A DNA stretch of 64,000 bases from NCBI GenBank assembly GCA_006226375.1, contig SBHC01000040.1, positions 310,001 to 374,000 on the forward strand, in the 5' to 3' direction. The notes beneath the pieces were generated by a model. The model did not search any database, was not told the DNA's origin, and was given only the letters and a program-made list of their open reading frames with translations. Of the stretch, positions 8,886 to 17,850 are shown piece by piece. How positions within the stretch are numbered: position 1 is the stretch's first letter; each line of letters opens with the position of its first letter. This stretch comes from Deltaproteobacteria bacterium. GTDB taxonomy: Bacteria > Myxococcota_C > UBA6777. The position numbers and the translations under genes were made by a program.

Positions 8886-10172
8886 TCAGGGCAAAGCGCG
8901 GGCTGCTATGTCGGTGCGGTAATGAAAGTTTCCTTCCACGGAAATGTGTTGGATGGCATCGTACGCACGTTGTTGGGCTTCGGCAAGTCCCGAGTCGGAG
9001 TAACCTGTGACTCCAAGCACGCGACCACCGGATGTCTTCAAAACGCCGTCCTGCTGGACTGTTCCGGCATGGAAGACCTCCACTCCTTCGAGAGCCCCAG
9101 CTTTTTCCAATCCTTGGATGGTGAGTCCTTTGGTGATGGGGCCTGGGTAACCGTTGGAGGCAAGCACTACACAACATGCGGCGCCAGGATGGAAGGAAAG
9201 CTTCATCTGTCCAAGGTTTCCAGAGAGAGTTTGGTCCAACACTTCGTAAAGATCGCTGGCAAGAAGAGTCATGGCTGGTTGGCATTCTGGGTCACCAAAA
9301 CGAACGTTAAATTCGAGAACTTTGGGACCTTCTTCGGTGTACATGAAGCCAGCGTACAAGAACCCTTGGAAAGGATTACCTTGGGCGTTCATCTCTTCGA
9401 TGACGGGAGTCATGACCGAAGCGTGTACTTGCTGAATCACTTCAGGCGGAGCGATGGGGGCAGGGCCGTAAGCACCCATCCCACCGGTGTTGGGGCCTTG
9501 ATCGTTGTTGTCTCGACGTTTGTGATCCTGGAGCGCCAGTTCGATGGCCTTGATGCTTTTTCCGTCGGCGATCCCAAAGACCGAAAACTCCGGTCCTTCC
9601 AGGCGTTCACATACCAGCAGGTCGTCCCCGTACTGGGCTTGTAAGGTTGCAGCGGCTTCTTCTGCCTCTGCCGCTGTTTTGCAAACGATAACACCCTTGC
9701 CACCGGCTAAACCGCGCGCCTTTAACACAATGCCTCGTTCGTTCAGCAGCTCATGAATGGCGGCTTTGGCTTCGTCTGCCGTAGAACAACAGGCGGATTG
9801 GGCCTGGGGAATGCCCAGCTTGTCCAATATTCGGTACGAGAAGAACTTGTCCGACTCCAGCTGCGCGGCAAACTGGGACGGTCCAAAGATCCGTTGCACA
9901 CCCTGGCTGTGAAAGTGGTCAACGAGACCTGCGGACAAGGGAGCTTCGGGTCCGACTACGGTGAGGGCGATAGATTCTTCCTCAATGAGGCGAAGGAGGG
10001 CCGGCCAATCGTCTTTGTTGTTGGCGTTGAGGGGAACGTTGCGACCCTTGCCATGCTCGGTTCCACCGTTGCCTGGAGCATAGATGACTTCGGTAACGTG
10101 GTCACTTTGTGCAAGCTTCCAGCCCAAGGCATGCTCACGTCCACCCGAACCCAATACCAATACGTTTGCCAT
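8886..10172 (-). CDS. purD: Phosphoribosylamine-glycine ligase (GAR synthetase)
   Basis: PurD is an ATP-grasp enzyme that adds glycine to phosphoribosylamine. The 428-residue product has the N-terminal VLVLGSGGREHALGWKL, PGNGGT, the ATP-grasp core VLKARGLAGGKGVIVC, the PurD signature NNDQGPNTGGMGAYGP and the metal-binding EFNVRFGDPE. No PurM or PurN domain is fused to it, in contrast to eukaryotic GART; those two proteins are encoded separately in this window. It lies 61 nt after guaB in the same operon. Confidence 0.96.
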   Translation of the reverse strand: MANVLVLGSGGREHALGWKLAQSDHVTEVIYAPGNGGTEHGKGRNVPLNANNKDDWPALLRLIEEESIALTVVGPEAPLSAGLVDHFHSQGVQRIFGPSQFAAQLESDKFFSYRILDKLGIPQAQSACCSTADEAKAAIHELLNERGIVLKARGLAGGKGVIVCKTAAEAEEAAATLQAQYGDDLLVCERLEGPEFSVFGIADGKSIKAIELALQDHKRRDNNDQGPNTGGMGAYGPAPIAPPEVIQQVHASVMTPVIEEMNAQGNPFQGFLYAGFMYTEEGPKVLEFNVRFGDPECQPAMTLLASDLYEVLDQTLSGNLGQMKLSFHPGAACCVVLASNGYPGPITKGLTIQGLEKAGALEGVEVFHAGTVQQDGVLKTSGGRVLGVTGYSDSGLAEAQQRAYDAIQHISVEGNFHYRTDIAARALP

Positions 10173-10233
10173 TGTCCTATCCTTCTTCTACAGACGCCAA
10201 ACAAGCACCAACTCAACCCAAGGTGGCGGTGAT

Positions 10234-11745
10234 TTACTTGTTGCTCACGGAGCCAGGGTAGTTGGACGTTTCCTTGGTGATTTGGATGTCGTGGGGGTGA
10301 GATTCTGCCTTTCCTGCCGCGGTGATTCGGTGGAAGTCGGCTTTCTCATGAAGCTCTTGGATGTTGGCCGCGCCAACGTAGCCCATTCCAGCACGGAGAC
10401 CTCCGACGTACTGGAACAGCACATCTTCCAGGACGCCTTTGTATGCGACCATTCCCTCGACCCCTTCGGGGACAAGGCGCTCTGCGGAGAGGTCGCGTTG
10501 TCGGTATCGTTCTCGGGACGAACTGCTTTCAATCATGGCGCTCAAGGAGCCCATGCCACGGTAGTATTTCCACTGCCGACCGTTGAGGAAGATGCGACGG
10601 CCGGGAGATTCTTCGGTCCCTGCGAGCATGCTTCCCATCATGACGGAGTGGGCGCCTGCACCCAGAGCAATGGTGATGTCGCCGGAATATCGGAGTCCAC
10701 CGTCGGCGCAGAGTGGAACTCCAGCAGGCCCTGTGATCTGGCTACATTTGTAGACGGCCGAGACTTGCGGCGAGCCAATTCCCGCGATGATTCGGGTGGT
10801 ACAGATGGAGCCTGGACCTTGACCCAGCTTGATGCCATCTGCGCCAGCATCCACCAGTCTTTTGGCAGATTCAGGCTCTGAGATGTTGCCTGCGACCACG
10901 TCGATGCTGGTGTAGTTGTCTTTGATCGCCTTCAGAGTGTCGTAGACAGGTTTGGAGTCGCCATGAGCCGTGTCCACAACCAGAACGTCAACGTTGGCGT
11001 TTATCAATTGTTCGGCTCTGTAGAGCGCGCCATCGCCTGTTCCAATGGCTGCGCCCACTCGAAGTTGGCCTCGTGCATCCAGGTTGAAGTTGGCCGACTG
11101 TCCTGACTGCACACGCTCCACGTCGCTGAACACATACAAACCTGCGACAAGTCCGTTGTCATCGACGAGGGGAAGAAGCTTCTTCTTGGACTTCTGCATG
11201 ATGTCAAAAGCTTCGGCTAGCGTGGTGCTTGGTGCTGCTGAGATGACCTTCTTGGTCATGACTTCTTGGACCGAACGAGACGTGTCGGTGCAGAAGTCGA
11301 AGTCGTTGTGGGTGAGGATGCCCACCAGGCGGTTTTCGCTGTCGAGTACGGGGAAGCTGTGGAAGGACAGCTCCTCTTCTTCTTTTCGATTCAGGACGCT
11401 CTCGATGGTATCCGTTGCATGAACACAGGTCGGGTTCTCAATCAAGCCGTTGAGGTGGTTCTTTACCTTGGCAACATGGGCTGCTTGCAGCTCTGGCTTG
11501 AGCCCTCGGTGGATGATTCCAAGGCCACCCAAACGTGCCATCTCTGTGGCCAGGGTGTGCTCGGTGACAGTGTCCATCGCTGCGCTGACCACGGGGATCT
11601 GCAGCGGGATGTTGCGGGAAAATTTGGAAGCTATCGACAGCTCATGAGGGAGCACTTCGGAGTAGCCAGTTTTCAGCCGTACATCGTCGTAAGTAAGGGC
11701 GAGGCCCAAGTCTTCCATCCGTTCAAAGAAGCGTTGTTTGCTCAT
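10234..11745 (-). CDS. guaB: Inosine-5'-monophosphate dehydrogenase
   Basis: GuaB oxidises IMP to XMP, the branch point to guanine nucleotides. The 503-residue product has the barrel N-terminus [18 protein letters not shown], a tandem CBS (Bateman) insert at about 105-225 that often binds adenine or guanine nucleotides, and the catalytic loop [13 protein letters not shown] containing the active-site Cys. The flap region follows at about 395-430 (KGVLEDV nearby). A 143-nt gap separates it from guaA upstream and contains a small GCCGG/CCGGC hairpin (11763-11777) but no T tract, so co-transcription is likely. Confidence 0.96.
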   Translation of the reverse strand: MSKQRFFERMEDLGLALTYDDVRLKTGYSEVLPHELSIASKFSRNIPLQIPVVSAAMDTVTEHTLATEMARLGGLGIIHRGLKPELQAAHVAKVKNHLNGLIENPTCVHATDTIESVLNRKEEEELSFHSFPVLDSENRLVGILTHNDFDFCTDTSRSVQEVMTKKVISAAPSTTLAEAFDIMQKSKKKLLPLVDDNGLVAGLYVFSDVERVQSGQSANFNLDARGQLRVGAAIGTGDGALYRAEQLINANVDVLVVDTAHGDSKPVYDTLKAIKDNYTSIDVVAGNISEPESAKRLVDAGADGIKLGQGPGSICTTRIIAGIGSPQVSAVYKCSQITGPAGVPLCADGGLRYSGDITIALGAGAHSVMMGSMLAGTEESPGRRIFLNGRQWKYYRGMGSLSAMIESSSSRERYRQRDLSAERLVPEGVEGMVAYKGVLEDVLFQYVGGLRAGMGYVGAANIQELHEKADFHRITAAGKAESHPHDIQITKETSNYPGSVSNK

Positions 11746-11888
11746 GGTACGATGACTCCTTGGCCGGCTACTCCGGCATTGTACGTCTGCAGTTGGCTAC
11801 GATGCCATTCCTGGAAAAGGCTGATTCGTTAGATTGGGATGACGCGAACGTTACGGGGTTTCGTGCAATTGAAAGGGAAGGGCGCTTG

Positions 11889-13409
11889 CTACTCCCACTC
11901 GATGGTGCTGGGAGGCTTTTGGCTGATGTCGTAGACCACGCGGTTGATGCCAGCCACTTCGTTGATGATTCGGTTGGCGATGGTGCGCAACGCTTTGCCA
12001 TCAAAGTCGTACCAATCGGCGGTCATGAAGTCGTTGGTCGTGACTGCGCGCAGAGCGATCACACCCTCGTAGGTGCCTGCGTCACCCATCACACCGACCG
12101 AGTTGACGTTGCACAATACAGCAAAGGCCTGACCGATCTCATCGTAGATTCCGCGCTGTTTAAGCTCTTCGATGAAGATCGTGTCGGCTTTGCGCAAGAT
12201 CTCCAGGCGTTGGGGAGTGACATCTCCAAGGATTCGAACGGCAAGGCCTGGACCCGGGAACGGGTGTCGCCAAACCACGTCGTGGGGCAAGCCCAGCTGG
12301 TGTTCTGCGATCTTGCGGACTTCGTCCTTGAACAGGTTGCGGAAGGGCTCCACCACTTCCAACTCCATGCGCTCAGGGAGGCCACCTACGTTGTGGTGAC
12401 GCTTGATCTCCGAAGACACACCAAACACCGGTACACTCTCGATCACGTCGGGATACAAGGTGCCTTGGGCAAGGTACGTAACATTCGGGATCTTTCGGGC
12501 TTCTTCTTCAAAGACAGCGATAAACTCGTGGCCTATCTTGAGCCGCTTTTCATCCGGGTCCGACACGCCTTTGAGCTTGTCGAGGAAACGTTGGCTGGCG
12601 TCTACATAATTGACGTTCATGCCAAAGGGATCGACGTATTTCTGGACCTCTTGCATCTCGTTGGCGCGAAGAACGCCGTTGTCGACAAAGATTGGGTGGA
12701 AATCATCACCAGCCATCCGGTGCAAAAGTACGGACAGCGCAGTTGAATCGATGCCACCGCTCATCCCACCTATTCCGACTTTTCCGGCGATGCGGTCTTG
12801 GGTTTCTCGCATCAACTCATCCACCATCGTGGCTGGGTCCCAGATGCGTTGGGCTTCGCAGATATTAAGGAAGTTTTCGAGGAGCTTGCGTCCGTGTTGG
12901 GTGTGGTCCACTTCCGGGTGGTATTGCACAGCAAACAGGTTGTGCCGTTGCATTGCGGCGACGTGGTTGCTGCTGGTGCGGGCCAACACGGTGAAGCCTT
13001 CGGGTACTTCTTTGACGATGTCGCCATGGCTCATCCACACGCGGAGGTCATCAAAGGGGATGCCATGAAACAGCGGGTTGTCATGCTGAATGTGGACGTA
13101 GGTCTCGCCATACTCGCGCTGTTGGGTCGATTCCACCTGACCCCCAAGGAGGTAACTCATGGACTGGAGTCCATAGCAGATTCCCAGCGTCGGCAGACCC
13201 ATCGTCAGGATCTCTTTGCTGTAAAGAGGTGCGCCTTCGTCGTAGACGCTGAAAGGACCACCCGAGAGGATGATGCCTTCCGGCTTGTCTCTCTGGATCT
13301 CCTCAACGGTCGTGTGGTACGGCACGATGGTGGCGTACACTCCCAACTCACGGACCCGGCGGGCGATGTTCTGGGTCAACTGGCTACCGCAATCAACAAT
13401 GGTAATCAT
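11889..13409 (-). CDS. guaA: GMP synthase (glutamine-hydrolysing)
   Basis: GuaA aminates XMP to GMP. The 506-residue product has an N-terminal class I glutaminase: LSGGPFSVYD, the Cys nucleophile in GICYGLQSM, and the His/Glu in QYHPEVDH. The ATP-pyrophosphatase domain follows with the P-loop SGGIDST, then the dimerisation domain ending in KPPSTIEWE. Start 13409 (MITIVDCGSQ) fits the family; an in-frame extension to 13499 would overlap purF and lacks similarity. It starts 5 nt after the purF stop. With guaB downstream, the guanine branch sits inside the de novo purine operon. Confidence 0.96.
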   Translation of the reverse strand: MITIVDCGSQLTQNIARRVRELGVYATIVPYHTTVEEIQRDKPEGIILSGGPFSVYDEGAPLYSKEILTMGLPTLGICYGLQSMSYLLGGQVESTQQREYGETYVHIQHDNPLFHGIPFDDLRVWMSHGDIVKEVPEGFTVLARTSSNHVAAMQRHNLFAVQYHPEVDHTQHGRKLLENFLNICEAQRIWDPATMVDELMRETQDRIAGKVGIGGMSGGIDSTALSVLLHRMAGDDFHPIFVDNGVLRANEMQEVQKYVDPFGMNVNYVDASQRFLDKLKGVSDPDEKRLKIGHEFIAVFEEEARKIPNVTYLAQGTLYPDVIESVPVFGVSSEIKRHHNVGGLPERMELEVVEPFRNLFKDEVRKIAEHQLGLPHDVVWRHPFPGPGLAVRILGDVTPQRLEILRKADTIFIEELKQRGIYDEIGQAFAVLCNVNSVGVMGDAGTYEGVIALRAVTTNDFMTADWYDFDGKALRTIANRIINEVAGINRVVYDISQKPPSTIEWE

Positions 13410-13414
13410 ACCGT

Positions 13415-14923
13415 CTACTCTGCTCGCTTGTGGTGGGAGAGGGCTTCGAGGGCGCTGGCGGCGTACGTTCCACCGAAACATCCGCTGCAAATGCCACACT
13501 TGTAAGTTTCTTGCACGACTTGCTGGAGGCCTTCCAGCGATAGATAGATCAGTCGATCCGCGCCGACTTTTTGGCGGATGTCTTCGATGGATCGCTCATA
13601 AGCAACGAGCTGTTGGCGGTCTTGGAAGTCCATGCCGTAAGGACAGATGTTTTCAATCGGAGGGGAGCTGATGCAGTTCACGATCTCGGCAGCGCCGGCT
13701 TCACGGAGTCGTTGGTTGATGATCCGGATGGTGGTGGAGCGTACAACAGAGTCGTCGACGATCACGACCCTTTTGCCCAGAATCAGCTCCTTGCGAAGGT
13801 GGAGCTTTTGGTAGGCTGTCCGCATCCGCTCCTCTTCGTTGGAGGATGTAAACGAGCGAAGATTGGCGCGTGGTGGGTTGTGCAACCTCTTGAAGTGTTC
13901 TCTGTAGGGGATGCCTGATGCTTCCGAAAGGCCCCAGGCTGCGTGCTTTCCAGAGTCCAAGACGGGAATGATACAGTCTCCCACGAGGCCAGGGTTCTCG
14001 CGGAAGATCTGACGACCCAGCTCAAACCGGAAGTCTTCATGGTAGAAGTTGTTGTAACGGGAGCGAGGGTCGGAGAAGTAGATCCCCTCAAACACACAGA
14101 AGTTTTCTTCAGGTGGCGCGTATTGAATGCGCTTGAAGCTGTTGGCGTTGTGCTCAAACACGACCATCTCACCGGGTTGGATGTCACCAATCGGCTCACA
14201 GGACGGATACTGGTCGAAGGTGTAGTTCTCGGAGCAAACGAGGAAACCGCCGTTTAATCGGGCCATGCTCATGGGGCGGACACCGGAGGGATCGCGGAGG
14301 GCAATCAACTTCTCTCGGGTGAACACAAACAGCGCATAGGCCGCTGTCAGATCTTGGGTCGCATCAACAATCGCTTCTTCCAAAGTGGGAGCTTTGCTGC
14401 GGGCGATCAGGTGACCAAACACCTCCGAGTCCAGGCTGGATTGAAATACCACACCTTCTTGGGTGAGGCGTTCTCGCAGTCCTTTCCGGTCAAGGAACGT
14501 TCCGTTGTGAGCGATCGCAAACGCGCCGTACTTGGTGTTTTGGAAGAACAGCGGCTGGATGTTGGTCAACGCGTCGGCAGCACCTTGAGTGGCGTACCTG
14601 TTGTGGCCGATCGCTGCGTGTCCTGGGAGCCTTTCGTCAAATACCACATCGAAGAACTGCTCGCGGACGCGACCCACCCGACGACGAATGTGGAACTGGG
14701 CTGCTTCGTCGAGGCTGATGATGCCTACGCTGTCTTCGCCTCGGTGCTCCTGAAGCATCAGACAGTCGTAAACATACCGGGAAGCATTTTGCATGTGAAT
14801 CGCAGCCGCCAACCCGCATTCTTCGGGGAAGATATCCCGCATGGTTGTCGCTTGTTCTTGGTCCCAAGTTCCTTCCATCGTGAGAATGGACTTGGGACAA
14901 CTCCGAGACGCCTTGCCTTTCAT
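13415..14923 (-). CDS. purF: Amidophosphoribosyltransferase, iron-sulfur propeptide type
   Basis: PurF makes phosphoribosylamine from PRPP and glutamine, the first committed purine step. The 502-residue product looks like the B. subtilis/avian class. A propeptide of about 35 residues precedes C36 (PEECGLAAA), which would become the N-terminal nucleophile after processing. The likely [4Fe-4S] cysteines are visible as FCVFEG, NICPYG and the pair CGIC/SGC near the C-terminus. The PRPP-binding loop is VVIVDDSVVRSTT. Start 14923 follows GAGAGG at good spacing. Later in-frame ATGs (14878, 14842) lack a ribosome site. Confidence 0.95.
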   Translation of the reverse strand: MKGKASRSCPKSILTMEGTWDQEQATTMRDIFPEECGLAAAIHMQNASRYVYDCLMLQEHRGEDSVGIISLDEAAQFHIRRRVGRVREQFFDVVFDERLPGHAAIGHNRYATQGAADALTNIQPLFFQNTKYGAFAIAHNGTFLDRKGLRERLTQEGVVFQSSLDSEVFGHLIARSKAPTLEEAIVDATQDLTAAYALFVFTREKLIALRDPSGVRPMSMARLNGGFLVCSENYTFDQYPSCEPIGDIQPGEMVVFEHNANSFKRIQYAPPEENFCVFEGIYFSDPRSRYNNFYHEDFRFELGRQIFRENPGLVGDCIIPVLDSGKHAAWGLSEASGIPYREHFKRLHNPPRANLRSFTSSNEEERMRTAYQKLHLRKELILGKRVVIVDDSVVRSTTIRIINQRLREAGAAEIVNCISSPPIENICPYGMDFQDRQQLVAYERSIEDIRQKVGADRLIYLSLEGLQQVVQETYKCGICSGCFGGTYAASALEALSHHKRAE

Positions 14924-14983
14924 GGAACACCTCTCTGAGAATGGAACACTGGGTATGAGACTCGATCGGTCTGGAGATGGTTC

Positions 14984-15709
14984 CTACGCTTGGCTGTCCA
15001 ACGACGGCCAGATCTCTTGCGCAGCTTCCCGAAAGTTGGGGGAGCGATAAATGCGTCGGCCGACAATCGCATGCCAGTTCCCCTCGGCTGCTTGGGCAGC
15101 TTCGGCGATGCCACCGCCTTGCGTCAGCAAACCAGGAGAGTAGAAAGAGGGTTGCACGCCAGCTTCGAGAAGCAACGCCCGGATCGATGCGATCACATCC
15201 GGCTGATTGCCGGGGACAACATACTCTGTCACGCCCAACTCTGCAGCGACTTTGTACATCCGTAGCACGCCCTCGTGGGTGAGATAGCCGTCGTCGGGTT
15301 GCTTGTAACCTTGGTGGGTCATCCAGCCGCCAACAATGACGCCCAGGTCGTGGTTTTGAGCGGCTTTGATCCAGGCTTCTTCGGTTTTAGGGCCGGCTTG
15401 GGGAAACAGGATGACTGCGTCCATGCCTGCGTCCTTGAGGGTCTTGGCAAAGACTTCGCCTGTGTCGGGAATGTCGGTGCCTGCTTTCTGATGGTCGTAA
15501 ATTAAGGGCTTGTCGGTGTATCGCCGAGTCACCTCAACCACACGCGGAAGCCCTGCGCTCAAGCCCAGCACAAATCCAATCTTGTAGGCGCTTACCATGG
15601 GCAAGTCGCAGGTCTGTTGGACCAACTCTTCGTACACGTCGAGGGTGACGTCACACGCCGGGATCAGGCTGTTTTTGTAGGGTAATGTCCAGTGGGTTGT
15701 AGCTGACAT
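14984..15709 (-). CDS. pyrF: Divergent orotidine-5'-phosphate decarboxylase-like protein
   Basis: The 241-residue product is probably a ribulose-phosphate-binding barrel of the OMP decarboxylase group, which makes UMP from OMP. The expected Asp-Lys-Asp catalytic array is seen as YDHQKAGTDIP, but its spacing (D-x2-K-x3-D) is wider than the common DxKxxDIP. Other barrel elements are YKIGFVLGL, VILFPQAG, EYVVPGNQPD, SPGLLTQGG and AIVGRRIY (phosphate grip). Placement directly after pyrE supports the role. Start 15709 follows AGGATGGACCG; an in-frame extension to 15745 is less likely. A related sugar-phosphate decarboxylase is the alternative. Confidence 0.75.
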   Translation of the reverse strand: MSATTHWTLPYKNSLIPACDVTLDVYEELVQQTCDLPMVSAYKIGFVLGLSAGLPRVVEVTRRYTDKPLIYDHQKAGTDIPDTGEVFAKTLKDAGMDAVILFPQAGPKTEEAWIKAAQNHDLGVIVGGWMTHQGYKQPDDGYLTHEGVLRMYKVAAELGVTEYVVPGNQPDVIASIRALLLEAGVQPSFYSPGLLTQGGGIAEAAQAAEGNWHAIVGRRIYRSPNFREAAQEIWPSLDSQA

Positions 15710-15767
15710 CGGTCCATCCTGTGGGGGGGCGTTGTGAGAAAACAAACGGTACGTACGTTTCGGATAC

Positions 15768-16445
15768 CTAGCTTTGGTCTGCTGAAGCCGCGTGATTGTC
15801 GATAAGTTCTGATTTAATGGCTTCCACGAGATAGGGAGCTGGCGAGAAATGTTCGATCGCAGCGGGAAGCAACTCTGTGGCCCGGCTCATGGCAACGTAG
15901 GGGATCCCTTCTTGCTTCATGTGCTCAGAGACATGCTTGCCATCCATCCGAGGTTCCATACGGTCGGTGAGCGTCACGGCTGCAACGATTTCTACGCCAC
16001 TTTCTCGAAGTTGACGAACGGTACGGAGCAACGAGCCGCCTGTTGTTGTTACATCTTCCAACACCACTGTCGGTCCTGAGGGATGACCCAAAAAGTGTCG
16101 GTCTGCAGCGGCTCCATGCTCTTTGGGTTTGCCGCGGCCCATCGAAAAGACGTGGCTTCCTGGGCCATACGATTCGCTTTGGCGAGCCCACTTGTACTGC
16201 GTGAGAAGGGCCAGCTTGCTTGCGCCTTCTGGTACTCCATAAAACACCGAGGGGTTCCAGCCCTGGTCTTGGATGGATTGCAGCAAAAGGTCCGTTGCCT
16301 GATCAAGCAGGTAGACGTCCTCCGCGATCTTCCGCCAGTTAATGTACCAGTGAGAGTACCGTCCAGAGCTCAGCTTCACCGGCTCTTCAAAGAAGCCTAC
16401 GATGCGGTTTTGGATGATAAAGTCAATCCAGGCTTGCGACATCAT
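15768..16445 (-). CDS. pyrE: Orotate phosphoribosyltransferase
   Basis: PyrE joins orotate and PRPP to give OMP. The 225-residue product carries the PRPP-binding loop TVVLEDVTTTGGSLL, and an N-terminal region with FFEEPVKLSSGRYSHWYINW, matching the OPRTase pattern of substrate-binding hydroxyl and aromatic residues. The start overlaps the purN stop by 4 nt (ATGATG context), so a purine gene and a pyrimidine gene are translationally coupled here. Confidence 0.93.
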   Translation of the reverse strand: MMSQAWIDFIIQNRIVGFFEEPVKLSSGRYSHWYINWRKIAEDVYLLDQATDLLLQSIQDQGWNPSVFYGVPEGASKLALLTQYKWARQSESYGPGSHVFSMGRGKPKEHGAAADRHFLGHPSGPTVVLEDVTTTGGSLLRTVRQLRESGVEIVAAVTLTDRMEPRMDGKHVSEHMKQEGIPYVAMSRATELLPAAIEHFSPAPYLVEAIKSELIDNHAASADQS

Positions 16446-17182
16446 TGCGCTCCTTCATTGTGGGCTTGGCGAGCAAGAATCTGGAGAACGGTCCAGGGGT
16501 AGAGAATGTGCTCGACAGCGTGCATCTGTTGTTCAAGGGTTTCAAGAGGGGAGGATCGATCTATCGGCAAGGAAGCTTGCGCGATGATTGGACCTGTGTC
16601 CATGCCCTGATCCACGTAGTGTACTGTGATTCCGGTTGTCTCTACGTTGGCATCCCAGGCTTGCTGGATGGCATGAAGCCCCGGAAAAATAGGCAGGATG
16701 GACGGGTGGATGTTGAGGATCTTCCCGAGGTGCGGTTCAACCACACGAGCCGGTAAAATTCGCATGTAGCCAGCGAGCAGAAGCAGGTCAAATGGCTGCT
16801 CCAAAAACTGAAGCACCGCATCGTTCAGCGAAGCTTTGGATGTGCGCTGCTCGTCTGTGGGTACCGTGCTGGGCACCCCCAGGTTCTTCGCGCGCTCAAG
16901 GATATAAGCTTGTGGTTTGTTGCAAAAGACACCGGAGACTTCAACGCCAAAAGGCCGCAAGGCGCGAGTTAAGGCTTCAAAGTTGGTCCCACTGCCGGAG
17001 CCCATCACAAGGACTCGCTTGCCCTGGACGTTGAGCTTGTCCAGAGGAGTAGGCTCGGAGATGTGGTGAGGATTGTGAGATACTTGAGCAGGCCACCAGG
17101 GTGCAGAAAGGTTCGAGGGCACGGCCGAATCGTAGGGGTGAAGCCCTTCGACTTGCCAGGAAGATGAGATGGTTGGCATCAT
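16442..17182 (-). CDS. purN: Phosphoribosylglycinamide formyltransferase
   Basis: PurN formylates GAR using 10-formyl-tetrahydrofolate. The formyltransferase core starts at RVLVMGSGSGTNFEAL, has the catalytic Asn and His in KILNIHPSILP and the catalytic Asp in HYVDQGMDTGPII. It carries an N-terminal extension of about 50 residues relative to the usual start, with no recognised motif. Starts at 17182 or 17179 follow GAGAGCGGA; a start at 17209 is also possible. It is the first gene of the leftward nucleotide operon and is preceded by a long leader with a terminator. Confidence 0.9.
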   Translation of the reverse strand: MMPTISSSWQVEGLHPYDSAVPSNLSAPWWPAQVSHNPHHISEPTPLDKLNVQGKRVLVMGSGSGTNFEALTRALRPFGVEVSGVFCNKPQAYILERAKNLGVPSTVPTDEQRTSKASLNDAVLQFLEQPFDLLLLAGYMRILPARVVEPHLGKILNIHPSILPIFPGLHAIQQAWDANVETTGITVHYVDQGMDTGPIIAQASLPIDRSSPLETLEQQMHAVEHILYPWTVLQILARQAHNEGAQ

Positions 17183-17393
17183 TCCGCTCTCACTCTTGGA
17201 GGTGCACATGGCCTGAAGTGGTTGGGCCACAGCGTGCTTGCCGCTCGTTACCCATCGGATACGTCTCTCTTGTCGGCCGTTAAATAACAAAAGAGTCGGA
17301 AAGACAAGGGTCTGTATCCCAAACCGAAACCGTTCGTGTGACAGTTGTGTAACATTCACAGTCCACACTTTGGAAAAACAAGACCCCAGAAAC

Positions 17394-17415
17394 AAAAAAA
17401 GCGCCAAAATGGCGC
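17394..17415 (-). terminator. Candidate attenuator in the leader of the purN operon
   Basis: Read on the minus strand, GCGCC-ATTTT-GGCGC (17415 to 17401) is followed at once by seven T (17400-17394), a compact intrinsic terminator. No gene upstream of it on this strand needs terminating. It lies between the operon promoter (17650-17621) and purN (start 17182), so premature termination controlling the eight-gene operon is the simplest reading. Confidence 0.75.
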
Positions 17416-17428
17416 GCAAAAATGATGC

Positions 17429-17569
17429 TTACTTTACAATACGTACCAACATACGATGGACATCAAACCATGAAAAACGATGAAACAAAACAAAAGCTCC
17501 AACATCCGAGAAGTACGTACAAAACATCACGAATCCACAACTCAAAATAGGACGTGTTAAACAATACAT
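17429..17569 (-). CDS. Possible leader ORF ahead of the attenuator
   Basis: A 46-codon frame (starting MYCLTRPILS) lies inside the purN operon leader and ends 13 nt before the terminator hairpin. It is U-rich with many Phe and Val codons. In enteric pyrBI and pyrE systems a translated leader ending near the attenuator couples UTP level to termination, and this geometry is similar. There is no convincing Shine-Dalgarno, and an overlapping frame from 17579 is equally open, so coding is unproven. Confidence 0.2.
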   Translation of the reverse strand: MYCLTRPILSCGFVMFCTYFSDVGAFVLFHRFSWFDVHRMLVRIVK

Positions 17570-17620
17570 CACAAACCATTGCGTTCACGTTGTGGAAGGA
17601 ATTGCTCCTTGTTGGCGCGG

Positions 17621-17650
17621 TGAATACACCGAGAAGTTTGTAGATGTCAA
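17621..17650 (-). promoter_or_regulatory. Promoter of the purN-purA operon
   Basis: On the minus strand TTGACA (17650-17645) is followed after 18 bp by TATTCA (17626-17621). Transcription would start near 17615, giving an untranslated leader of about 430 nt that contains the candidate attenuator. The -35 lies 46 bp from the divergent -35 of purO. Confidence 0.6.
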
Positions 17651-17695
17651 GGATTTTCTTGAATGTTGTTCCTCATCAAGCTTGGAGAGGTGGAC

Positions 17696-17723
17696 TTGAC
17701 AAACTTTGGGATTTCGATAAAAG
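17696..17723 (+). promoter_or_regulatory. Promoter of purO
   Basis: TTGACA (17696-17701) is followed after 16 bp by TAAAAG (17718-17723), about 130 bp before purO. The space between this -35 and the divergent one contains the palindrome CAAGCTTG (17677-17684), a possible operator shared by both operons. No recognised regulator is assigned. Confidence 0.5.
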
Positions 17724-17850
17724 CCCACATCAACTGCTGTTGTTTTTTCCGCACCAACTGTCGGTATGGATGTTCGCAAGGCAGATGAAGCCCAAGCGTC
17801 TTTTGTGGCCTGGTCTCAAAGAATCCCCAAGCCTATTGGAGCCAACCAGA

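Noticed and set aside
11763-11777. GCCGG/CCGGC hairpin between guaA and guaB as a terminator
   Set aside because: The stem is short and is followed on the coding strand by the guaB ribosome site rather than by T residues.
17401-17415. GCGCC/GGCGC hairpin as a plus-strand terminator
   Set aside because: There is no T run on the plus strand; the T tract is on the minus strand, and no plus-strand gene ends nearby.
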